Of a DNA stretch of 16,560 nucleotides, positions 1-7,472 are shown one piece after another. Where the stretch lies: positions 1-16,560 of the forward strand of contig CAJUPS010000073.1 in the NCBI GenBank assembly GCA_910588045.1, written 5' to 3'. A program made the position numbers and the translations under genes. How positions within the stretch are numbered: the stretch's first letter is position 1; the number at the start of each line of letters is the position of its first letter. The DNA comes from an uncultured Oscillospiraceae bacterium (GTDB taxonomy: Bacteria > Bacillota > Clostridia > Oscillospirales > Oscillospiraceae). The notes beneath the pieces are model-generated. The model made no database searches. It saw only the letters and a list, made by a program, of their open reading frames with translations, and was not told the origin of the DNA.

Positions 1-1798
1 CCTTGCCCTCGCCGTCCACGGTCCAGCCGTGGGTGACGCACTCCTTGAAGGGCGCCCCCTGCCCCAGAGCCGCCACAGCGGTGAGCAGGGAGGATTGGAA
101 CCATCCGCGGTACTGGTCCAGGCCCTCCATGTAGACGGTGGCGGGCCAAAAGCCCTGGTCCTTCTTCATGGAGGCAAAGTGGGTGGAGCCGGAGTCAAAC
201 CAGCCGTCCAGCGTGTCCTCCTCCTTGGTGAAGTGCACCCCGCCGCAGTGGGGGCACTTGTACCCGGCGGGCAGAATCTCAGAGGCGTCCTTCTCGTACC
301 ATGCGTTGGACCCCTCCGCCGCGAACAACTTGGAGACGGCCTCAATGGTGGTATCGTCGCACACGGGCTTGCCGCAGTCCTCACAGTAAAACACAGGAAT
401 GGGCAGGCCCCAGCGGCGCTGGCGGGAGATGCACCAGTCGGCGCGCTCCTGGATCATGGAGATCATCCGGTCCCTGCCCCAGGAGGGGACCCAACGCACC
501 TCGTCCGTGGCCGCCACGGCGGCATCCTTGAAGGACTCCACGGAGCAGAACCACTGGGGGGTGGCCCGGAAGATGATGGGGTGCTTGCACCGCCAGCAGT
601 GGGGATAGGAGTGGGTGATGTCCTCGCTGGCGAAGAGGGTGCCGCTCTCCTTCATGTCCGCCAGAATGGCGGGGTTGGACTCGTCGGTGGTCATTCCGGC
701 GTACTTCCCGGCGTAGTCCGTGTGGCGGCCCCGGTCGTCCACGGGGACGACCATGTCCATGCCGTAGCGCTTGCAGGTCTCGTAGTCGTCCGCACCGAAG
801 CCGGGGGCGGTGTGGACACAGCCGGTGCCGGAGTCCATGGTGACGTACTCGGCGTTGACCAGGCGGCTGGTCTTGGGCAGGAAGGGGTGATCGGCCAGCA
901 TGTTCTCGAAGAAGCTGCCGGGGTGGGTCTCCACGATCTCGTAGCGCTCCACGCCGCCCACCTGCATGACCTTTTCCACCAGGGCCTCCGCCACAACGAG
1001 GACCTCTCCCGCCTCCGTCTTCACCAGGGCATAGCTGTCCCTGGGGTGGAGGGCGATGGCCAGGTTGCCGGGGAGGGTCCAGATGGTGGTGGTCCAGATG
1101 ACGAAGGAGATCTTGCTCCCGGCATAGGCGGGCAGCTTCCCCAGGTCGTCGCGCAGGGGGAAGCGCACGTAGACGGTGGTAACGGGGTCGTCCTGGTACT
1201 CGATCTCGGCCTCCGCCAGGGCGGTCTCGTCGTGGGGGCACCAGTACACGGGCTTGAGGCCCTTGTAGATGACGCCTTTCCGGTACATGGCCCCAAAGAC
1301 CTTGACCTCCTCGGCCTCAAAGCCGGGGTCCATGGTCAGATAGGGGTGGTCCCAGTCGCCGATGACGCCCATGCGCTTGAACCCGTCCCGCTGCACGTCC
1401 ACGTAGTGCTGGGCGAAGTCGTGGCAGGCGGAGCGAAATTCAGGGACGCTCATCTTTTTCCGGTTGAGCTTATTCTTCTTGATGATGGCGGACTCGATGG
1501 GCATTCCGTGGTTGTCCCAGCCGGGAATGTAGGGGGTGTAATATCCCCGCATGGCGGCGGAGCGGACCATGAAGTCCTTGATCGATTTGTTCAGGGCGTG
1601 GCCCATGTGGAGCTCACCATTGGAGAAGGGCGGTCCGTCGTGGAGCGACCAGAGGGGCTTCCCGTCATTTTTCTTCAGCAGCTCATGGTAGAGGTCCATT
1701 TTCTCCCAGTTTTCCAGCATGGCGGGTTCCCGGGCCGGAAGGCCCGCCCGCATGGGGAAGTCTGTTTTCGGCAGATTGATTGTCTTGTTGTAATCCAT
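1..1798 (-). CDS. ileS: Isoleucyl-tRNA synthetase, N-terminal 599 residues (C-terminus outside window)
   Basis: Charges tRNA-Ile with isoleucine in the cytoplasm (class I synthetase). The reverse strand is open from the ATG at 1798 to the left edge. It starts MDYNKTINLPKTDFPMR, as in bacterial type-1 IleS. The class I HIGH motif reads HMGH (residues 64-67) after LHDGPPFSNG. The editing (CP1) domain shows WTTTIWTLPGN at 235-245 and GTGCVHTAPGFGADDY at 324-339, whose Asp pair matches the editing aspartate. A Cys-rich patch (FYCEDCG, then CPHCGG) lies before the catalytic core resumes. The visible part stops at DGEGK, just before the expected KMSKS loop. The start is supported by AGGAGG at 1810-1815, 11 nt upstream. 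It is divergent from the oxidoreductase at 2057. Family-typical length is about 930 residues, so roughly one third is missing to the left. Confidence 0.97.
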   Translation of the reverse strand, partial: MDYNKTINLPKTDFPMRAGLPAREPAMLENWEKMDLYHELLKKNDGKPLWSLHDGPPFSNGELHMGHALNKSIKDFMVRSAAMRGYYTPYIPGWDNHGMPIESAIIKKNKLNRKKMSVPEFRSACHDFAQHYVDVQRDGFKRMGVIGDWDHPYLTMDPGFEAEEVKVFGAMYRKGVIYKGLKPVYWCPHDETALAEAEIEYQDDPVTTVYVRFPLRDDLGKLPAYAGSKISFVIWTTTIWTLPGNLAIALHPRDSYALVKTEAGEVLVVAEALVEKVMQVGGVERYEIVETHPGSFFENMLADHPFLPKTSRLVNAEYVTMDSGTGCVHTAPGFGADDYETCKRYGMDMVVPVDDRGRHTDYAGKYAGMTTDESNPAILADMKESGTLFASEDITHSYPHCWRCKHPIIFRATPQWFCSVESFKDAAVAATDEVRWVPSWGRDRMISMIQERADWCISRQRRWGLPIPVFYCEDCGKPVCDDTTIEAVSKLFAAEGSNAWYEKDASEILPAGYKCPHCGGVHFTKEEDTLDGWFDSGSTHFASMKKDQGFWPATVYMEGLDQYRGWFQSSLLTAVAALGQGAPFKECVTHGWTVDGEGK

Positions 1799-1875
1799 TT
1801 GCCTGTGATCCTCCTATGTGAAAGATAAAATTTGCCGATGGTTTGCCTTGCCGGGATTCAGAAACATTCTTTTCT

Positions 1876-1905
1876 ATATTACCAGAATGTCCCCGGGCGT
1901 GTCAA
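1876..1905 (-). promoter_or_regulatory. Sigma-A type promoter of ileS
   Basis: Read on the minus strand, a perfect -35 TTGACA (1900-1905) is followed by an 18-nt spacer and -10 TAATAT (1876-1881). Transcription would start near 1869, giving a leader of about 70 nt before the ileS ATG. That is too short for a T-box, and no AGGGTGGNACCGCG-type antiterminator is present in the leader. Confidence 0.72.
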
Positions 1906-1925
1906 GTCAGTTTCGTGGATAACCC

Positions 1926-1959
1926 GCGGCGTATCCCTCCATATGCAAATATACGCCGC
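1926..1959. promoter_or_regulatory. Perfect 9-bp inverted repeat between two divergent promoters (candidate operator)
   Basis: The arms GCGGCGTAT (1926-1934) and ATACGCCGC (1951-1959) are perfect complements separated by 16 bp. The spacer holds the near-palindrome ATATGCAAATAT. The element lies upstream of both -35 boxes, at 1900-1905 (ileS, minus) and 1977-1982 (oxidoreductase, plus), where a regulator could affect either promoter. The arms are about 25 bp apart centre to centre. The bound factor, if any, is unknown. Confidence 0.45.
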
Positions 1960-1976
1960 AAATCCCCCATCCATAG

Positions 1977-2005
1977 TTGCCAAAAGCAGCCCGAAGGTGT
2001 ATCAT
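1977..2005 (+). promoter_or_regulatory. Sigma-A type promoter of the oxidoreductase-peptidase-MazG cluster
   Basis: A -35 TTGCCA (1977-1982) is followed by a 17-nt spacer and -10 TATCAT (2000-2005). Each hexamer matches 5 of 6 consensus bases. The predicted start is near 2012, giving a leader of about 45 nt. A 7-bp hairpin (CTTGCCC 2018-2024 with GGGCAAG 2033-2039) occupies the leader just before the AAGGAG ribosome binding site at 2042-2047. Confidence 0.7.
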
Positions 2006-2017
2006 AGAGGGTAACTA

Positions 2018-2039
2018 CTTGCCCGTGAGAAGGGGCAAG
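2018..2039 (+). other. Leader hairpin directly upstream of the ribosome binding site
   Basis: CTTGCCC and GGGCAAG form a perfect 7-bp stem with an 8-nt loop. It begins about 6 nt after the predicted transcription start and ends 2 nt before AAGGAG. It lacks a T-run, so it is not a terminator. It could stabilise the 5' end of the mRNA or space the ribosome site. Confidence 0.4.
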
Positions 2040-2056
2040 GGAAGGAGAAAGACGAT

Positions 2057-3346
2057 ATGCCGGTTACTTTTGCAATCTGTGGCTGTGGAAGCCGCGGACT
2101 GGAGGCGTATGCCTCCTACCAGAAGGTGCATCCCGAGCGGATGCAGATCGTGGCGGGGGCGGACTGCCGCGAGGGCCGTCTGGCGCTGCTCCGGGAGTGG
2201 TACGGCGTGGCGGCGGACAAGTGCTTTTCCTCGGACGAGGAGCTGCTCTCCCAGCCGAAGCTGGCGGACGTAATGCTCATCGCCACCCAGGACCGCCAGC
2301 ACGTGCCCACAGCCCTGCGGGCGTTGGAGAAGGGATACCACGTGCTGCTGGAGAAGCCCATCTCCCCGGACCTGGGCGAGTGCCTCCAGCTACAGAGAAA
2401 GGCCCATGAGACGGGACGGGTCGTGGTGGTGTGCCACGTGCTGCGGTATACCCCCTTCTACGCGGCGCTGGAGGACCTGGTTCGCCGGGGGGAGATTGGC
2501 AAGCTGGAGACCATGGACGCGGTGGAGCACGTGGGCTACTGGCACTATGCGCACAGCTTCGTCCGGGGCAACTGGCGGCGCAGCGATGAGACCAGCCCCA
2601 TGATCCTGGCCAAGAGCTGCCACGACATGGATATTTTCCGCTGGCTGGCGGGGACGAAGTGCTTGAAGGTCCAGAGCTTTGGCTCGCTGGACCACTTCCG
2701 GGCGGAGAAGGCCCCCGCCGGGGCGGGGGAGCGGTGCCTGGCGGACTGCGCCTGCCGGGAGGGCTGTATCTACGATGCGGAGAAAATCTACATCACCGGC
2801 GCACACTGCGGCATCCGCAGCGGAAAGACCGGCTGGCCCAACAACGTCGTCACAGGCGGCCCGCCCACGGAGGAGAGCCTGCGAGAGGCCCTGCGTACCG
2901 GGCCCTACGGCCGCTGCGTCTACCACTGCGACAACGACGTGGTGGACCACCAGACGGTGAACATGACCTTTGAGGGCGGCATTCACGCCACGTTTACCAT
3001 GACCGCTTTCACCGAGAGGTGCTGCCGCACCATCAAGCTCACCGGCACAGCGGGGGAGATCGAGGGCAACCTGGAGAGAAACGAGCTGCTTGTCCGGCGC
3101 TTCGGTCAGCCGGAGGAGGTGATCTGCCTCAACGACCAGAAGAGCGAGTTCGCCGGGCATGGCGGCGGCGACGCGGGACTGGCGGAGCAGATCTGCAATC
3201 TGATCGAATCCGGGCGGGAGGATTCCCTCACGGGCATCGACGCCTCCGTGGAGAGCCACGTCATGGCCCTGGCCGCCGAGGCATCCCGCCTCCGGGGTGG
3301 GGAGACCATTGATCTTGCGGCGTTTTCCGCGCAGTTTTCCGAATAG
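2057..3346 (+). CDS. Gfo/Idh/MocA family NAD(P)-dependent oxidoreductase
   Basis: A 429-residue cytoplasmic dehydrogenase, probably acting on a sugar, inositol or related polyol; the substrate is not evident. The N-terminal Rossmann fold has GCGSRG at 9-14. The family EKP motif is at 99-101, inside YHVLLEKPIS. The C-terminal half shows the usual KSCHDMD segment (186-192) with the likely catalytic His189. An insert carries four closely spaced cysteines (C227, C231, C233, C237) followed by a YDAEKIYI-type stretch; a comparable Cys-rich loop occurs in some members of the family. The start is fixed by AAGGAG at 2042-2047, 9 nt upstream of ATG. It is the first gene of a same-strand cluster, with the peptidase beginning 37 nt after its stop. 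Family assignment is firm and the specific reaction unknown. Confidence 0.94.
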   Translation: MPVTFAICGCGSRGLEAYASYQKVHPERMQIVAGADCREGRLALLREWYGVAADKCFSSDEELLSQPKLADVMLIATQDRQHVPTALRALEKGYHVLLEKPISPDLGECLQLQRKAHETGRVVVVCHVLRYTPFYAALEDLVRRGEIGKLETMDAVEHVGYWHYAHSFVRGNWRRSDETSPMILAKSCHDMDIFRWLAGTKCLKVQSFGSLDHFRAEKAPAGAGERCLADCACREGCIYDAEKIYITGAHCGIRSGKTGWPNNVVTGGPPTEESLREALRTGPYGRCVYHCDNDVVDHQTVNMTFEGGIHATFTMTAFTERCCRTIKLTGTAGEIEGNLERNELLVRRFGQPEEVICLNDQKSEFAGHGGGDAGLAEQICNLIESGREDSLTGIDASVESHVMALAAEASRLRGGETIDLAAFSAQFSE

Positions 3347-3383
3347 GTCCGACGGAACACAGGAAAGTGAGGAGAGCTTACCA

Positions 3384-6302
3384 ATGAAAGTCAACGAGAT
3401 CGTCCACGGCTTCCTGGTCCGGTCCGTCCGGTTTCTGCCGGAGCTGGAGGCGCAGCTGGTGGAGATGGAGCACATCAAGAGCGGCGCTCGGCTGGTGTGG
3501 CTGGACCGGCAGGAGGAGAACAAGACCTTTGCCATCGCCTTCCGCACTCTGCCGGAGGACGACACGGGGGTGTTCCACATTCTGGAGCACTCGGTGCTGT
3601 GCGGCTCGGACAAGTACCCGGTGAAGGAGCCCTTCGTGGAGCTGATGAAGAGCTCCTTGCAGACCTTCCTCAACGCCTTCACCTTTCCGGACAAAACCGT
3701 ATACCCGGTGTGCAGTCGGAATGACAAGGACTTTGCCAACCTGGTGCGGGTCTACATGGACGCGGTGCTGCACCCGGCCATCTACCACAAGCCGGAGATC
3801 TTCCGCCAGGAGGGCTGGCACTACGAGCTGACGGCAGACCGGACCGAGCCCGTCTACAAGGGCGTGGTATTCAACGAGATGAAGGGGGCCTACGCCGACA
3901 AGGATACCCGGACGTACTTTGAAATCGACCGCCGGCTGTTCCCGGACACGGCCTACCGCTTTTCATCCGGCGGACACCCGGCCCACATCCCGGAGCTGAC
4001 CTATGAGCAGTTCCTGGACGCCCACCGGCGGTTCTACGCCCCCTCCAACTCCTATATTTATCTGGATGGGCAGATGGACATCCAGGCCGTCCTCGCCATC
4101 CTGGACGGGGAATACCTGTACGATTACACCCGCCGGGACGACCAGCCGGAGTTTGTCCTCCAGAGGCCGGTCAAGAGCGGCCTGGTCCGCTCCCGCTACG
4201 AGATTTCCCCCAGCGAGCCCGCGGAGAACAAGGCCCAGCTGGCCTGGGGCTGCGTCTACGGCACCTATGCCGACCGGGAGAAGGTCATGGCCGTCGAGGC
4301 CCTGGCGGACGCCCTCAGCGGAGGCAGCGAGGCCCCCTTGAAGCGGCGGCTGGTGTCCCAGGGGCTGGCCCAGGATGTCCGCGTGATTGGCGGTCTGGGC
4401 GGGGCAAGCCTTCAGTACGAGGCGATCATCTCGGTGACGCATATGGACGAGAACCGGGTGGACGAGGTGGAGCGCGCCATCCGGGAGGAGCTGGAGCGGC
4501 TGGTCCGGGAGGGCCTGGACCACCAGCAGCTCTCGGCGACCCTGGCCAACCTGGAGTTCCAGTACCGGGAGCGGGACTATGGCCGGATGCCCCAGGGGCT
4601 GGGAATTGGTCTGGATGTGATGAGCAGCTGGCTCTACGGGGGCGACCCCGCCGCCCACCTGGAGGTGGGGCCCTTGTTCGCCTCCCTGAACAAAAAACTG
4701 GAGGAGGGCTGGTTCGAGGCGCTGCTGGAGCAGGTGTTCCTCAAAAACGACCACTTCTGCCGGGTGTTGATGCTCTCCTCCGCCACCCTGGGCGACGAGG
4801 AGCGCGCGGAGGAGGCCGCCCGCCTGCAAGCCGCCCGGGCTGGCTGGACGGCGGAGGACGAGGCGGCGCTCCTCGCCCAGCAGGCGGCGTTGGACGCCTG
4901 GCAGACCTCCGCGGACACGCCGGAGGCCCTGGCCGCCATCCCGACCCTGCAAATCTCCGACATCCCCGCCAAACCGGAGGACATTCCCACGGAGGCGGGC
5001 CGTCTGGGGGACGTCCCCCTGCTGCGCCACGCCCTGCCCACCGGCGGGATTGGATATGTCAACCTGTACTTTGACGCCGGGGACCTCACCGGGGAGCAGC
5101 TCTCCTTGGCGTCCCTGCTGTGTACCCTGCTGGGCGAGCTGAACACGGAGCGCTACAGCGGCGCGCAGCTGCAAAAGCTCCAGCGCTCCCTGACGGGCGC
5201 CCTGTCCTTCAAGGCGGAGGACCCCTATGGCAATATCCACCGCCCGGAGGAGTGGCGGATGTTCCTGTGCGCCTCCTTCAGCGCCGTAGAGGCCAAGCTG
5301 GAGAAGGCAGCTGAACTGGTGACGGAGATCCTTACCGGCACCCTCTTTGACGACCTGAAGCGGATCCGGGAGTTGCTGCGCCAGTGCGCCATCCAGGCGG
5401 AGCAGAGCGTATCGGAGGCGGGGCATATCTGCGCCATCACCCGCATCTCCGCCGGACAGTGGGTGGGGGGAGCGGTCTCGGAGCATATCCGGGGCGTCTC
5501 CTACTGTCAGTGGCTGAAGGGGACGGAAAAGGCATTTGAGCAGCGGGGCGCGGCCCTGGCGGAGGAGCTGAAAGCCCTGTGCGCCAAGCTCTTCACCGCC
5601 GGACGGCTGACCATCAGCGTCACCGGCGCGGAGGACGCTGCCTGCGCAGCGCTGGAGAAGACACTGCTGGCGGGGCTGCCCCGGTCGGAGCAGGTGGAAC
5701 TTCTCTGTGCCGCGCGGCCCTGGGGCGTCCGGAGGGAGGGCATCGTCATCCCCTCTGACGTGTCCTATGCCGCCCTGGGCGGCAGTCTGCTGGCGCCGGG
5801 CGTGCCCTACCGCGGGGATCTCCAAGTGATGAGCCAGGCGGTCTCCCTGGCCTGGCTGTGGAACGCCGTCCGGGTCCAGGGCGGAGCCTACGGCGTGGGA
5901 CTGACGGTGGGGGACAACGGCAGCGCCTGCTACTACTCCTACCGGGACCCCGGTGCGGCCCGCTCCCTGGGGTGCTACCGGCAGGCGGCGGATTTCCTCA
6001 CCCAATTTGCCGCCGGGGCACCGGACCTCACCGGTATGATTACCGGCACGGTGGCCAAGTCCGACCCCCTTCTGCTGCCCGGAAAGAAGGGCAGGGCCGC
6101 CGACGGCCTGTACTTCAAGGGCGTGACGTATGCGGACCGCTGCCTGCGGCGGGAGGAGACCCTTTCGGCCACGCCGGAGAAGCTGTCCGCCTGGGCGGAG
6201 GCCCTGCGGGCGCTGGGGGAGCGCGGCGGCGTCTGCGTCATCGGCTCCCGGCAGCTGGTGGAGTCCTGCGGCGGGGAACTGGAGCAGATTATTACACTGT
6301 GA
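3384..6302 (+). CDS. M16 family zinc metallopeptidase, PreP/insulinase type
   Basis: A 972-residue peptidase of the M16C (presequence protease-like) type. It would form a closed clamshell and degrade short unstructured peptides, probably in the cytoplasm since no signal peptide is visible. The inverted zinc motif HILEH is at 65-69, with zinc ligands His65 and His69 and catalytic Glu68. The distal zinc ligand Glu165 lies in NEMKGAY. The second, inactive half carries the conserved substrate-binding Arg/Tyr pair in RVQGGAY (R830, Y836). Length fits the family (about 970). The frame is open upstream to 3297, but the ATG at 3384 is preferred: GAGGAG at 3369-3374 sits 9 nt before it, and homology begins at MKVNEIVHGF. 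It lies between the oxidoreductase and the MazG-like gene on the same strand and probably shares their transcript. It appears intact. Confidence 0.96.
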   Translation: MKVNEIVHGFLVRSVRFLPELEAQLVEMEHIKSGARLVWLDRQEENKTFAIAFRTLPEDDTGVFHILEHSVLCGSDKYPVKEPFVELMKSSLQTFLNAFTFPDKTVYPVCSRNDKDFANLVRVYMDAVLHPAIYHKPEIFRQEGWHYELTADRTEPVYKGVVFNEMKGAYADKDTRTYFEIDRRLFPDTAYRFSSGGHPAHIPELTYEQFLDAHRRFYAPSNSYIYLDGQMDIQAVLAILDGEYLYDYTRRDDQPEFVLQRPVKSGLVRSRYEISPSEPAENKAQLAWGCVYGTYADREKVMAVEALADALSGGSEAPLKRRLVSQGLAQDVRVIGGLGGASLQYEAIISVTHMDENRVDEVERAIREELERLVREGLDHQQLSATLANLEFQYRERDYGRMPQGLGIGLDVMSSWLYGGDPAAHLEVGPLFASLNKKLEEGWFEALLEQVFLKNDHFCRVLMLSSATLGDEERAEEAARLQAARAGWTAEDEAALLAQQAALDAWQTSADTPEALAAIPTLQISDIPAKPEDIPTEAGRLGDVPLLRHALPTGGIGYVNLYFDAGDLTGEQLSLASLLCTLLGELNTERYSGAQLQKLQRSLTGALSFKAEDPYGNIHRPEEWRMFLCASFSAVEAKLEKAAELVTEILTGTLFDDLKRIRELLRQCAIQAEQSVSEAGHICAITRISAGQWVGGAVSEHIRGVSYCQWLKGTEKAFEQRGAALAEELKALCAKLFTAGRLTISVTGAEDAACAALEKTLLAGLPRSEQVELLCAARPWGVRREGIVIPSDVSYAALGGSLLAPGVPYRGDLQVMSQAVSLAWLWNAVRVQGGAYGVGLTVGDNGSACYYSYRDPGAARSLGCYRQAADFLTQFAAGAPDLTGMITGTVAKSDPLLLPGKKGRAADGLYFKGVTYADRCLRREETLSATPEKLSAWAEALRALGERGGVCVIGSRQLVESCGGELEQIITL

Positions 6303-6358
6303 CCGAACAGAGGCGGGACGGCCTTGGTCTACCATTGAGAACCGGGAGGAACAGTGGC

Positions 6359-6706
6359 GTGAACGTGACAATAGAAGAGTTGGAGGCGTATCTGCTTCAT
6401 CACTACGGCCGCGGCAAAATCGACCAGAGCCTATTTATGAAGCTGGTAGAAGAAATCGGCGAGGTTGCCGAAGTTCTCAACAAAAAAGCGGGAAGAAAAT
6501 CGTCCGACGGTGAGGACCTGCTGTCCCAGCTGGGGAATGAGCTGGCAGACGTGATCCACTACGCCGTTGCCATTGCCGCAGCGAACGGTCTTAATATGAA
6601 TGAAATCATCATCGAAAAGGACAGGGCGGCTTCCTTAAAGTACCATCATACAACGAACCTGGAGCACTTTATCCTTGAGAAGAGGAAAAAGCAATCAGAC
6701 GGCTAA
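6359..6706 (+). CDS. MazG-like nucleotide pyrophosphohydrolase
   Basis: A small all-alpha NTP pyrophosphohydrolase (115 residues) of the MazG/dUTPase superfamily, predicted to hydrolyse (d)NTPs to NMP and pyrophosphate with Mg2+. The metal-binding signature is complete: E31-E32-x-x-E35 in LVEEIGEVAEVL and E61-x-x-D64 in GNELADVIHY. The C-terminus EIIIEKDRAASLKY also fits the family. The frame is open far upstream inside the peptidase gene. I chose the GTG at 6359 because GGGAGGA (6344-6350) lies 8 nt upstream and the family-like sequence begins at once; a second in-frame GTG at 6365 is possible. It is the last gene before a strong terminator. Its 3' half is visibly less GC-rich than its neighbours, which may indicate different ancestry. 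Its substrate cannot be read from sequence. Confidence 0.87.
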   Translation: MNVTIEELEAYLLHHYGRGKIDQSLFMKLVEEIGEVAEVLNKKAGRKSSDGEDLLSQLGNELADVIHYAVAIAAANGLNMNEIIIEKDRAASLKYHHTTNLEHFILEKRKKQSDG

Positions 6707-6711
6707 AAGGG

Positions 6712-6739
6712 GCAGGGCAGACCAAACGGTCTGCCCTGC
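6712..6739. terminator. Bidirectional intrinsic terminator between convergent genes
   Basis: GCAGGGCAGACC (6712-6723) and GGTCTGCCCTGC (6728-6739) form a perfect 12-bp stem with an AAAC loop. On the plus strand TTT follows; on the minus strand CCCTTTTAG follows. It begins 5 nt after the MazG-like stop and ends 14 nt before the stop of the convergent SLOG gene, so it can serve both transcripts. Confidence 0.85.
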
Positions 6740-6753
6740 TTTACTCCGTTCCG

Positions 6754-7263
6754 CTATTCCTCCACCGGCGGGATGTCCACAAAGGGGACCTGCTGCCGCA
6801 GGGCGTACTCCAGCGTCCGGCGGGTGCCGCCCGGGGTGCCGTCGTAGACGGCGATAACCAGGGCACTGTGGTCCACCATGTACCGGTTCCGCCGGAGCAT
6901 ACAGCCCCGGGTGTAGTGCTCCTGTACCAGCGTCTCCTGGTCGCACAGGGCCAGCAGGGCCCGCCAGCGCTGCCGGTCCTCCTCCGGCCAGCTGTCTGCC
7001 TGGGTGGGGCAGGGGATGGCGGCCTCCAGGCTCGCGTCCCCCTTTCTGCCCCGCAGCTCGATCACCGCCTCGGCGAAGTAGAGGTCGCAGCCCCGGGCCA
7101 TCCCACAGATGAAGTGCCGCATTCCCTCCTCGTAAGCGGCCTCCACCGCGTCGGACAGCTTCTTTTTCAGCGCGGTGCACCGGGGGTCCGACTCGTCGGA
7201 TCCCCAGGGGAGCTTCTCCGGCCGGTGGCCGGTGAAGCAGCAGGTACAGGGCCGTCCTCTCAT
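6754..7263 (-). CDS. SLOG-fold protein, DUF1273/YspA-like
   Basis: A 169-residue Rossmann-like protein of the SLOG superfamily (related to DprA, LOG and YspA/YoqJ), a fold that binds nucleotides or nucleotide-derived ligands. The N-terminal signature CCFTGHRPEKLPWG spans residues 8-21. The loop FICGMARGCD is at 51-60, and the C-terminal strand-loop ALVIAVYDGTPGGT precedes the last helix. A longer reading from ATG 7287 is possible on paper, but the promoter -10 lies at 7295-7300, so transcription would begin almost at that codon. The ATG at 7263 has GAGGAGG about 10 nt upstream and is preferred. It is convergent with the MazG-like gene and divergent from the Rieske oxidoreductase. Its ligand and cellular role are unknown. 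Confidence 0.86.
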   Translation of the reverse strand: MRGRPCTCCFTGHRPEKLPWGSDESDPRCTALKKKLSDAVEAAYEEGMRHFICGMARGCDLYFAEAVIELRGRKGDASLEAAIPCPTQADSWPEEDRQRWRALLALCDQETLVQEHYTRGCMLRRNRYMVDHSALVIAVYDGTPGGTRRTLEYALRQQVPFVDIPPVEE

Positions 7264-7294
7264 GGCGCTCCGCCTCCTCGTTTGCATCTGTCAT

Positions 7295-7323
7295 ATTATA
7301 GAACAAATTTTCTGAATTGTAAA
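7295..7323 (-). promoter_or_regulatory. Strong sigma-A type promoter of the SLOG gene
   Basis: On the minus strand, -35 TTTACA (7318-7323, 5 of 6) is followed by a 17-nt spacer and a perfect -10 TATAAT (7295-7300), in an AT-rich patch unlike the surrounding DNA. The start would be near 7288, leaving a leader of about 25 nt with the AGGAGG ribosome site. This decides the start codon of the SLOG protein. Confidence 0.8.
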
Positions 7324-7430
7324 GAGAAAAATAGGGGCGAAACAACTTTAGCGCGCTCTGTTGCCCTGTGCGTTTCCACGTTTTCCGCACGGTGCCGTAT
7401 GGGCGGTTCTATCGTATCATGACCAGAGAA

Positions 7431-7472
7431 ATTGCGCATACTATCCTGCGAAAGCGAGGTGGTATGCGCAAT
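7431..7472 (+). promoter_or_regulatory. Perfect 11-bp inverted repeat enclosing the ribosome binding site and start codon of the oxidoreductase
   Basis: ATTGCGCATAC (7431-7441) and GTATGCGCAAT (7462-7472) are perfect complements separated by 20 nt. The ATG at 7471 begins inside the right arm. Most of the ribosome binding site GAGGTGG (7456-7462) is in the loop. As RNA it would form an 11-bp stem hiding the start codon; as DNA it would be a dyad operator with arms about 31 bp apart, three helical turns. A -10-like TATCAT lies upstream at 7415-7420, but I see no convincing -35 for it. Confidence 0.55.

Noticed and set aside
29..1828. Long plus-strand open frame of about 600 codons opposite ileS
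   Set aside because: It is the mirror of the ileS coding frame in GC-rich DNA. The reverse strand encodes clear IleS motifs (HMGH, WTTTIWTLPGN) and a proper ribosome site; the plus frame has no recognisable domain.
1923..1940. Possible T-box core resemblance (GGAGGGATACGCCGCGGG on the minus strand)
   Set aside because: It does not match AGGGTGGNACCGCG, and it lies upstream of the ileS -35 box, so it would not be transcribed.
3963..6371. 802-codon minus-strand open frame opposite the M16 peptidase
   Set aside because: It is a low-complexity shadow rich in Gly, Gln and Leu, with no family resemblance. The plus strand encodes a complete peptidase with catalytic residues.
7285..7287. Upstream ATG as start of the SLOG protein
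   Set aside because: No ribosome site precedes it, and the perfect -10 TATAAT lies only 7 nt upstream, placing it at the transcription start itself.
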